Positions 11,701-23,300 of a stretch of 64,000 bases of DNA are shown piece after piece. Both the position numbers and the translations under genes were made by a program. Source of the stretch: Protea cynaroides (lineage: Eukaryota > Streptophyta > Magnoliopsida > Proteales > Proteaceae); contig CM053266.1 in the NCBI GenBank assembly GCA_028583415.1, forward strand, positions 32,297,758 through 32,361,757, read 5' to 3'. Numbering within the stretch: position 1 is the first letter of the stretch; every line of letters starts with the position of its first letter. A model generated the notes under the pieces. That model was not told where the DNA came from, made no database searches, and saw only the letters and a list, made by a program, of their open reading frames with translations.

Positions 11701-14700
11701 AGGTTGCATCACGTGCACCTGTAGTAGGCAACAATAGTAGCCTCTCAACACGAGCATGGTAGTAATAGGTACGCTCCCAACACAAACAAGGATAGAAAAA
11801 AGTCTCTTCTATGAGTAGACATGAACCAACAAATAATAATCTTCAACTGATGACTTGAGCAGATAAGAGTATATATAATCCCCCTCACGTGGAACATTCC
11901 ACGTGGACAAATAACGGAGAGGAATACTCAACGAGAACAACCACAAATAAGAGCAAATAATCTTCAAGCACCCAAAGCAATAAATTGCAAATATAGAAGT
12001 CCAATTGATGCGAAATCCGAGTTGAGAAAGCTTTTATTGGATCCTCTAATGGGCCCAACCAAACAATATAAGTTCAAAATATGAGTGCAATGGCAAAACA
12101 ATCATTAAATCAAAATTTATAATGGTGAGTGGCACTTCCTGTTCTAATTTTTTGAAGCGCTTGATCTGTATTTTCCAGCAAAGGAATAGACAATGCAAGT
12201 AAACAAACAAGGCCTTGGGATATAATAGAAAATAGATTTAAAGGGATAGGGCAGTATGGGTATTGAAACCAAAGAAGGATAACTTTAGAACTAAGGGGAA
12301 AGGAAGGGGCAAAATAGGAAAACAAGAAAATAAAAGCAATAAAACAAATCAGGACATGAGGTTGTCTTCAACCTCAGAATCGTGAACACCAATCCAGCGG
12401 TCAATAAGCTTGAAAAAGATGAGAGATCTCATTCATACGAGGGTCTTTCAAGCTGGGATTTGAGAAGGATCACACTCCCCAGACCTTTCGATTCCAATAA
12501 ATTTCTGCCCCAATAATCAAGCTCTAAGGTGGAGGTGAACTTTGGGAATCAGACCTGGCGGTAATACTTGGCTCAGGTATAGTTGCAGGTTTTGTTCTCA
12601 ACGTAGAACAGATTTCGGGCCATGGGCTTTTGGGGTTTAGGTCGTCTATAAGAAGGATACTACTGCCAAGAATTGTAGGGGAAAAGAAGGAGAAGTGAGG
12701 GAGATTGATGGGTCTTGATGGGTTGGTGTTACGGCCCAGAACAGAACATCAATGATTGACGACAGGAGCAGATGACAGTAAAACAGTAGATTGAAGACAA
12801 TAGCAGCAGCAGATAGATCATCAATGATAACAATCGATCATATGCACAGTAGTAGATCAGTTCCTACAGATCTGAGAAACAGATCTCAACAGTAGTTTAG
12901 TATCGATGACAATAGCAGGAACTTGAGAACAACAACATATTATCAGAGAACATTATCGCAATAGAAGTTTGTAACAGATCGAAGGCAGCAATGGTGGTTG
13001 CATACCAGAACAGAAAACTTTAAACGACCCTCAAAACGGCAAATCGGATCAACTGCTCTGATACCATGTAACAAAATAGAAAAGAAAGAAAGGGAAAATG
13101 GAGAGAATGGAGAATGGAGAAGAGGGAGAGAGAATCAATGTGTTCTCCTCCTCCTATGGTTCCTTTATTTATAATCAAAGAGGAGAAACAATAATTTAGA
13201 AAACTTACCTAATTACAATCATAAACTAATTAGGAACTAAACCTAGACAACTTAGGAAATAAACCCTAACCAATAAGGAAACAAATAAATAACTATGGTG
13301 GAAACAAATCCACTATAATAAATGGAAATAACTAATAGAAGCAAGACCATATGTAGCACCGATAGTTGGGACCCATAGCATATCGTTAACTCTAACACTC
13401 TCAATATTCACCTTACTAATATGAAAGCTCAGCATGCAGAATTTCAGGTGGCAACCTTCCTCTCTGGTTTCAGTTTTGAGTCGTAGCCTATCAAAAGCCA
13501 ACTTCTTGCCGGTGACAAAGTTCTCACCTTAAATGAGGGTCTTCTGTCATGTCCAACACACCGTCTCTCCCACCTTCTCCAAAGCTGATGGTGTCTCTAT
13601 CAATTGACAGTTCAGCATTGTTTGCTGGCAATAGCAACCGAACTCATGGTAAATCTAGTTGAGGCTATGGTGGAGGTCGTGGTCGTGCTGGTCGTGGCTC
13701 TTCTGATCAGCCTATGCGTATATGCTCTCACTATGACAAGCAGAATCATACGGTTGAAAGATGTTGGGTGAAGCATGGTAAACCTCCTCAGTGGGGTTTC
13801 GGGTCTCTTTCTCAATTTGCGGGTACAGTCAGTTCTGATGGTGATACTTATACACCTGCTCTTGCCGACAATGACTCCTTTTCCTCTGTTATGGTGTTTA
13901 AAGAAGATTTTCATGGCATGCTTATTCGTCTCAATCAGTAAGATACTCAAGGATTTACTTCTACTTACCACTGCTAATTGGCTCATACAAGTAATACTGC
14001 CTTACTTGCATTCACAGCTTCTACCCCTTGGGTCATTAACTCTGGTGCTTCTTCTCACATGACTGATAAGGCCTCAGTATTTTCCTCTTTTGATTGTTGC
14101 CATCAACAATTCAATGTTTATTTGATTGACAGCTTTATCACCCACGTATTTGGCAAGGATGATGTATCCCTGTCACTTAGTTTATCATTATCCTTAGTTC
14201 TTCATGTTCCTCGTTTGCTCATGAATTTACTTTCAGTTAGGGGACATGAGAAGGGCGGGTTGTACTATCTAGATGAAGTTAATCTTCTGCTGCTGCGGTA
14301 GCTGCGCTAACTACTATTGCAGGTGTTTCTCCGCTACAATGGCATTATCCTCTGGGTCATTTGTCTCCCTCCAAGTTACAGAAGATGGTTCCAAGCTAAA
14401 AGTTTGTTAATGCTCTTGAGTGTGAGGCATGCCAATTGGGAAACACCACCGCTCATCCTTCCCTTCTAGTGATGCATCCAGAAGTTGTACCTTCTTTTCC
14501 TTAGTTCACTCTGATATCTGGGGTCACATTAGAATAAAGAGTCATTTTGGTTTTAGCCATTTTATTACTTTTGTAAATGATTGTTCTCGTGCCATTTGGT
14601 TATATCTGTTAAAGGATCATTCAGAGTTCCTTACCATTTTTAAACAATTTTATTTAGAAATCAAGAATCAGTTTGGTGTTAGTATTAAAACCTTTCGGTA

Positions 14701-17331
14701 TGATAATGCTTTTGAATACACTCAAACTGCTATTTCTTTTTTTTCTTTTTTGTGCATCTAATAGTATTATTCACCAGACTAGTTGCTCTTACACCCTTCA
14801 ACAAAATGGAGTTGTTGAAGGTAAAAACCGTCATTTATTGGAGGTTGCTCGTTCTCTCCTTTTCATATGCACTTGCCTTGCTATTTCTGAGGTGATGCAG
14901 TCTTAACCACCTGCTACCTGATCAATCGAATGCCTTCTTCGGTTCTTCATGATTAAACACCTATATCCCTGACTTACTCATCCTCTCCATTGTTTTCTTT
15001 ACCACCGCGTACCTATGGGACCACCTTCTTCATCCATGACTTTCGGCCTAACCTAGATAAGTTGCCCCCCCCCAACCCTTCTTGTGTGGTCAAGTATGTT
15101 TTTATTGACTACTCTCATACTTAGAAAGAGTACTAGTGTTATGATCCTCTCACCCGATGACAGTTTGTTAGTGTTGATGTCGCATTCTTTAAGAACAGAC
15201 CATATTATCCGACTCCCGGCTCCAACACATCGACTCCGGCCTTGGTTCCGTTCACCGATGTGGCTTCCCTACTTGTAACGGCACCGGCCCCCGGCTCTAA
15301 CTCCGGCTCCTCTCTGGGTGTATAGTAGAAGCCCACGGTCTGCACCAGCACCAGCCAACTGCTTCCTCATCGTCCCCCTTCTCACCTTTGTCTATTGATC
15401 TTCTATTGCACTTCGCAAATGCTCTTGTATTCAGCCACCACAGGTAACTTGTCTGATTCTCATTATGTATCTACATCGCATCTCCCATTGCCCCACCAGT
15501 CCTTTGCTTAGGCCTTGCCCCATAGTAATTTTCCAAATCTCATACTGAGGCTTTAACCCAACTGACTTGGAAAAGGCTATAGATGTCGAGAGGGATGTTC
15601 TTATTTCTCAGCGGACCTGGTCCTTTATTGATTTACCTCTGGGTAAGGAGGTGGTTCGTTATCGTTGGGTATTCATTGTGAAGTATAACCCAAATGGTAC
15701 TATGGAACGCCTAAAGGCACGCTTGGTTTTCAAAGGCTTTACCCAGACCTATGGGGTTGATTATTTTGACACTTTTCCCGGTTGCTCGTCTCAATTTTGT
15801 TCAAGTTCTTATATCCCTTGCAGTCAATCTGGACTGGCCTCTTTTCCAATTGGATATTAAGAATGCATTTTTATACAGTGACTTACATGAAGAGGTCGAT
15901 ATGGAGCAACCTCCGAGGTATGTTACTCAGAGGGAGATTGCTGCCCACAAAGTTATAAAACTCTGCACAATAATATATGGTTTGAAACAATCTCCTCGTG
16001 CTTGATTTGACAAGTTCACTAAAATCGTGATTGATTATGGGTTCAAACCATGCTATTCCAATCACTCCGACTTCGTTTGTTGCCACAATTCCAAGGTTGT
16101 TATTATTGTGGTCTATATAGATGATAATATTGTTTTTGAAGATGACTTGACAGGTATCGAAGAGGCTAAAGCTTCCCTACATCAGCATTTTCAAATGAAG
16201 GATTTGGGTGTCCTTCGTTATTTTCTAGGCATTGGGGTGGTTCGAAGCACCAAAGGTATTAGTCTTGCTCAGCAGAAGTATGTTCTTGATTTCTGACTGA
16301 AACAGGTATGCTAGGCTATAAATCTATTGATATTCCTATGGACCCTCACCTTAAGTTGGCTACCTGTGATGATGTGGATTTTTCCAATGTCCACTAATAT
16401 TGCCGTCTTGTTGGGAAGCTTATTTATCTCATTATTGCTAGGCCTAAAATCTCATTTTATGTTGGATTATTAGTTAGTTTATATAGGCTTCAAAACAAGT
16501 TCATTGGGATGTTGCTTGTTGATTTTGAAGTATCTCAAAAGAGCTCCTGAAAAGGGTTGTTCTATCATTTTCATCAAAATACTGATCTTTGTGGTTATTC
16601 TTATGCTAATTGGGCTGGTATTGATGGTGATCGTCGTTCTACTATTGGTTATTGCACCTTTTTTAGCTGTAATCTTATTACATTGGCAGTAACCATATCA
16701 CATTACGTAACAAGAAGCAGACTTCAGTTGCTCGATCTAGTGTCAAGCCTGGGTATCATGTTATGGCTCATACTACGATAGAATTAATGTGAGTGAAGAA
16801 CATTCTTGGTGAACTTAGCCTTCCAATTACACAGCTTATTCCTATGTACTGTGATAATCATGCAACCATTCACATTGCTAGCAACCCTGTTTTCAAGGAG
16901 ACTAAGCATATCGAAGTCGGCTGTCATTTTGTTCGTGATGCTGTTATGTGTAAAGTGATATCTACTTCACCACCAATTCCAAATATCAACTTGGTGATAT
17001 GTTCACAAAGGCGTTGTTAAAGGCTTTATTTCTTCAAAATTATTCCAAGCTGGCTCTTAGTGATATTTATGCTCCAACTCCAACTTGAGGGAGAGTGTTA
17101 CGATTTACTTCCCAAAGTCCTACTTTTATTGTAACTCTAGGATATAGTTACCTATTCCTATTAGGATAGTTGTTATAGTTTCCTATTCCTATTGTTAACT
17201 CTAGGATAGAAGTTTCCCTTTCTTTTCTACATCTTGTACTATTGGCTCGACTCCTATTCTGATTCTGACTTTAGTCGACAGACCCTCCTTTTCCTTTATA
17301 AATAAAGCTAGCAGTGAGAGGGAGACACAAT

Positions 17332-17369
<38 letters not shown>

Positions 17370-20300
17370 TGTCACACACATTTCGATATACATTAAAGAA
17401 GCCACTTTTGACACAATTAAAGCCATCCAAATTGGTCAAGTATGGAATCTAGCAAAATAGTCCAGATGTTAGGTATTCAACCCTTGGACCCAATTAAAAA
17501 TAGAGAAAAATACTATTTTCTCCCCTGTAGTATGCCTAAAGGACAAATGCCTCCCCTAGAAGCACTATTAAAATACAAATAGACTCATGCCGTTAGGCAT
17601 ATTCCATTAGACACCGATGGAGGGAGGGCAGTTTTTTTTTTTTTTTTTTTTTTAATGACCAAATTAATCCTTTACAAGGAAACAAAGATTTGTAGGCATC
17701 AGATCTTTAGCCCTTTACATGGAAGTTAAGAAAAAATTTGTCTAATTCTTCTTGAAGATAAGATGGTTTTGATGAACTCCGTAAAGTACAGCTTCACATC
17801 TGATGAATGTACAAATTTAAATATGCTAAAGGCCCTTGTAGAAATAATTTCTTACTGGATTAATGGTGCATAGTATAACTAGAAGACTTGCTTATTTGAT
17901 CTTGTTTTTATGTTTCTATTTGCTTTTGACCAATTTCTGTGATGGATTTTGCATCTGACTTGAATGTGATTAAGAATTTTAGACAAATTTTTTCAAGGTA
18001 AGCGGTAATGTGTAAGGAAAAGGGGGGATGCAGAGTATTTTGGGAGGCAGAAATAACTTATCCGCAGAGAGATGAGATTAGGGGAAATGGTGGGCGCAGC
18101 CATGTTTCCTTCAATGAGGGCCTACAAATCTTTGGCTCCTCTTTCCGCTCAAGTAAAGGAATCCATGGTTGCGGGTGCTTCTTAAGTGAAGGAATCCATG
18201 GCTGCCGCTCAAAAAGGGAGAAAAAAAGGGTTTTTTTGGTTCTTGTTAACGTTACTCAATAAAGGCCCATATAAAGCCCATCGGACAGCCCAGCTCAGTG
18301 TCGCTGGTGGTAATTAGCGCCAGCGACATTAGGCTGGACTGATCCTTCTTTCCTTATTTTGTTTCAATTAGTTTCTCTTATTGTCTTTATTTGTTTCTTG
18401 TTTTGTCTCTAATGTTTATGGAGACTTTTCTTAGAACTTCCTTGTGTAATGGATACCTCTCTATCTATAAATACAAAGTGCAACAGAGGAGAGAACATAT
18501 TGATCTCGGCTCCAGCTCCTTGCTGGTTTTCGTGATATGCTCTCCTCTTCTTCTTCTTCTTCTTATCTCTTCTTCTCTCTTCTTCATCCTTTATTTTTCT
18601 GGTTTAAGTGTTAGAGATTGTATGGTTTTGTTACATGGTATCAAAGCATTAGATCTTGGCTATCATCAAAACTTGGTTTGATAGGCCTTTGATATTTTTG
18701 CTCTAACTATGTACTGATTCTCCTTGGTGCTACTGGATGATCAAGATCTGTTCTCCTTCCTACTATGCTGTCTATGTGTGATTGATAACATCTTGATCAT
18801 CTTCTTACTGTCTATGTGGTAAGCATTAATTAAAAAAAAAAACTTTACTACCTATCACCCTACTGCAACCCCTTTTGAACCATCATTCCTTGGCCACTCG
18901 GTTGGCTGAACTGAAAATTTTATTTATTTGTGCAAAGATATATTGTATAACCCCAATTACCTCCATCATCCTATGCTTCTCTTTGAGCCTTACTTCCTTG
19001 GCCTCTCGAACAGCGGAACCGGGAGAAAGAAGAACAATTTTGCTCAGTTGTGTTGTTATTACCATTCATGATGACTGATTACAAGCCTACAAAAGTTCAG
19101 ATCATCTCTGTGAAACTAAAAGGGGTGTCAAACTACCTTTTATGGGCTCAGGCTATCAAGGCCTACATTCTGTCTAAAGACAAAATTAAGATTCTTTCTG
19201 AAGATGCTCCTGTTAGTGATGTTAAAGATCCAGAGTCTGTGAAAGTTTATGATACTTGGCTTCGTGATAATTATTTAGCTCAAACCTAGTTATGGAACAG
19301 TATTGATGTTTCCATCTTGCCTACTGTAATGTTTCACGATACTGCCAAGGCCATATGGGTGATCTAAAAGAGACCTATGGCCAAGATAAAAATGTTTCTA
19401 GGATTTATGACCTCTATGAGAGGATGTGTACCTATTCTATTGGTGACAAATCCTTGACTGACTACTATGGAGGCTTCAAAGGCCTTATTGAAGAGATCCA
19501 GGCAGTGCAGCCTCTTACCACTGATATCAATAAAGTGAAAACCCAACAATCTGAATTTTATGTTGTGGCCAAGTTTCCGGCTGGCCTTTCTCCGAAGTAT
19601 CAAACTGTGAAGAGCCAGCTCCTTGCCGGTGCTTCCATACCTACCCTAAGTGAAACCTTCTTTCATCTCCAACATTTGGTTCCCCAGACCGACACTTCCC
19701 CAAAAGATACAACTGTCTTCTTTGCTGGCTGTGGTCGGGGTTCCACCTTTAGGGGTCTTGGACGTGGTTTTGGCCGTTCTTCAGTTGATAAGTCTGCCCG
19801 CTTCTGTACTCATTACAACAAACCCAACCACACTGCTGATACCTGTTAGGATAAATTTGGTCGTACTGAATTGGCGGATAATTTGGTGAATACTATTACC
19901 ACTGATGATGCATCATCGGCTGCCCATGTTCCACCATCTACACCTGCTCCATCTTCTAATCAATATGAGGCCCTTCTTCGAAGGGTTCAAAACCTTGAGA
20001 CTAGTGGTCCTTCTTCTACTACTACTTTGGTTCGTATAGGTACATCTGCCCTCCTTTCCTACACATCTCCTCATCCTTGGCCCATTGATTCGGGAGCCAC
20101 TTGTCACATGACGGATGAGTCCGCTATCTTTTCTTCTCTTCATGAAACCAATAAACCTATTACCATTTACCTTGTTGATGGGTCTTCTACTACTACCTCT
20201 CAGCATGGTCATGTCTCCCTTAACCAGTCTATTTCTTTACCCTCAGTCCTACATATACCTAATTTTCCTCTTAATCTTTTATCTATCAGTCAACTAACTA

Positions 20301-23300
20301 AATCTCTTAATTGTGTTTCGACCTTTTACCCTCTTATTGTATCTTTCAGGATCTCAGGACCAAAGAGATGATTGGTAGAGGACGTGACCATGCTGGTTTG
20401 TACCACTTGGAGCCCATTGAACGTTTACCTATTGCAGCAACTACAACTACTACCACTACCCCTCTTCAATGGCACCAACGGCTTGGTCATTTGTCTTTGT
20501 CTAAGATGAAGGTTCTTATTCCTAGTTATAAGCCTCTCACTACACTACAATGTAAGGCGTATGAGTTAGGAAACATCATCGTTCGTCTTTCCCTTCCAGT
20601 TCTAGTCCTAAGAATTCTACTCCCTTTTCTTTAATACATTCTGATATTTTGGGTCTTGTCGTGTACCCAATAGATTAGGTTTCCCTTATTTTGTAATCTT
20701 CGTGGATGATTTTTCCAAGATGACCTGGCTTTATTTAATAAAAGAGCGTTTTAAGTTTCTTTTTATTTTCAAAAGGTTTCATAAGGAGATTCTTACTCAA
20801 TTTGGAGTTTTAATTAAAGTGTTACGAACAGATAATGCCCTTGAATATGTTCAAAATTCTATGTCTGATTTCTATTTTGCTAATGGTATAATCCATCATA
20901 CCAATTATGCCTATACCCCTCAACAGAATGGGGTTGTTAAATGCAAAACTAGGCATCTTCTGGATATTACAAGGTCTCTAATGTTTCATATAAATGTCCC
21001 TCAGTTTTATTGATGTGATGTTGTATTGATAGCCTATTTTCTCATAAATCGTATGCCTTCTTCTGTTTTACAAAACAAAATCCCATTTCGTCTTCTTAAT
21101 CCTAACACTCATTTATTTCCTGTTCATCCTAGATTCTTTGGTAGTACATGCTTTGTTCATATTATGCATCCTAAATTGAGAAAACTTTTACCCCGTTCTC
21201 TAAAATGTATCTTTCTTGGTTATTCCCGTACTCCAAGGGTGATAGGTGTTTCGATCCTACTACCAAATGTCAATATGTCAGTTCTGATGTTACCTTTTTC
21301 GAAGACAAGCCATACTATCAAGTTTCGGTGCCACCTCCTTCACCTCCATCTGAACTGCCGATCCCTTTACTGCCTACCATGACACCTGATGATCTTGAAC
21401 CACAAACTGACCACACCTTACCATCTAACCCTCCACCTTCCCTGCAAGTTTATACACGACGTCAACCAGTGGCTCCAACTACCACTGCACCAACTGCTCT
21501 GCCAACTACTAATCCTGATCCTGAGGTCTCTTCTGATCTCCCTATTGCTCTACGTAAAGGTGCTCGTACTCATAAAAGTATTTTTCCAATTAAGCATTTT
21601 GTTTCCACCCATCTCCCTCGTTGTCACTAAAATTTGGTTCACTCGTTATCTACTACTATTATTCCTACTTACCTATCCCAAGCCTTGTCCCATCTAGGAT
21701 GGAAGGCAGCTATGGATGCTGAGATGGATGCCTTAATAGCTCACCAAACATGCACTCTGGTAGATTTACCACAGGGTCATTCAGTGGTTCGTTGCAGATG
21801 GGTTTATACTGTCAAACATAATTCTAATGGTACTGTTGATAAACTAAAGGCTCGCCTGGTTGCCATAGGATTCACTCAAACCTATGGGGTGGATTATTTT
21901 GAGACGTTCTCACCTGTTGCTTGTCTCAACTCTGTTCATGTTCTTATTTCTTTGGCTGTAAATCTTGATTGACTTCTTTATCAGATTGATGTTAAGAATG
22001 CCTTCTTATATGATGACCTCTACGAGGAAATCTACATGGACCAACCTCCAAGGTATGTTGCTCAGGGAGGGAACTCAACTAGGGTGTGCAAATTGCTTAA
22101 GGCAATTTATGAACTAAAACAATCTCCTCGTGCATGGTTTGATAAGTTCAGCACTGTTATTACAGATTTTGGCATTGTTATATGTTACTCTAATCATTCT
22201 ATTTTTGTGAGACGCCGTTCCTCTCATGTCACCATTATTACTGTGTATGTCGATAATATTATTATTACAGAGAATGATAAGACTGGTATTGCTGAAATTA
22301 AATCTTATCTGAATACTCACTTCCAAATGAAAGACTTAGGTCTTCTTCATTACTTCTTGGGGATTGAAGTGGTTCGCAGTAATAAAAGCATTAGTTTGTC
22401 TCAAACGAAGTACGTACTTGATTTACTTTCTGAATCCGGAGTTCTTGGAGCTAAACCAGTTGATACACAAATGGATCCACATCAGAAACTTGAAACTTGT
22501 GATAGTCCTGAATATTCTGATATTCATCAATATAGATGCTTGGTTGGGAAATTGATTTATCTAATTATAACTCAGCCTAATATTTCTTTTACTGTTGAGG
22601 TTGTTAATCAGTTTATGCATGCTCCTAAAATTGCTCATTGAGAGGCAGTCTGTCACATATTGCGGTACCTCAAGAAATCTCCTGGAACTGGTCTGATTTA
22701 TCATCAGCAACAGCATCTTGACATTATTGCTTATTCTAATTCTGATTGGGTAGGAGCTGATGGTGATAGACATTCCACCACTGGATACTGTACCTTTGTT
22801 GGGGGTAATCTGGTTATTTGGAGGAGTAAAAAGCAAACTACTATATCCAAATCAAGTGCTAAAACTAAATATCGTGCTATGGCACATACTACTGCTGAGT
22901 TGTTATGGTTGAAGACTCTTCTACAAGAGCTTAGATTTCCTATTTCTAGACTTATGTCCTTAATGTGTGATAATCAAGCTACTATTTATATTGCTAGTAA
23001 TCCAGTCTTCCATAAGCGTACCAAACACATAGAGGTTGATTGTCATTTTGTTCGAGATGCTGTCATGAAAAAAGATAGTTGTTACTTCCTTTGTATCGTC
23101 TTCAAATCAACTTGCTGATATTCTTACGAAGCCACTGTTTGGACCAGCGTATCGGTTAAATTGTTACAAGCATGGATTTGGAGATCTGTATACTTAACGT
23201 TACTCATTAAAGGCCTATATAGAGCCCATCGGACAATCCAGCTCAGTGTCACTGGCAGTAATTAGCGCCAGCAACATTAGGCTGGACTAATCCTTCTTTC

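Larger units (their letters stand above)
8920..13397 (-). mobile_element. Non-autonomous LTR retrotransposon N1, nested in C1 gag
   Basis: LTRs at 13067-13397 (5') and 8920-9269 (3'), a perfect tRNA-iMet-type primer-binding site on the minus strand at 13055-13066, and a polypurine tract 9270-9285 read as GCTTGAGGGGGAG on the minus strand. The target duplication is CTCTC (8915-8919, 13398-13402). The 3.8-kb interior has no gag, protease, integrase or reverse transcriptase. Its ends are homologous to the interior of N2, including the first 80 bp after the primer site and the last 50 bp before the 3' LTR. Confidence 0.92.
8487..17085 (+). pseudogene. C1 gag-pol polyprotein, broken
   Basis: Gag begins at 8487 (IKLIGSSNYLLWKQAM) and is cut by N1 at 8920, resuming at 13398. 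The gag zinc knuckle at 13717-13760 has lost its second Cys (CSHYDKQNHTVERC). The protease motif near 14034 reads NSGAS instead of DSGA. Integrase spans about 14330-14930, reverse transcriptase about 15567-16310 with YIDD in place of YVDD (about 16113), and RNase H about 16500-17080. There are many frameshifts and stops. No product is expected. Confidence 0.9.
7410..17374 (+). mobile_element. Ty1/copia LTR retrotransposon C1 (defective, carries nested N1)
   Basis: LTRs at 7410-7647 and 17096-17374, target duplication CACAC (7405-7409, 17375-17379), primer-binding site 7650-7661 (TGCAATCAGAGC, degenerate), polypurine run CTTGAGGGAGAG before the 3' LTR. Gene order gag-PR-IN-RT-RNase H identifies the copia superfamily. 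N1 (8920-13397) sits inside gag; removing it and one TSD leaves about 5.5 kb, a normal size. It lies antisense to the receptor kinase. Confidence 0.95.
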
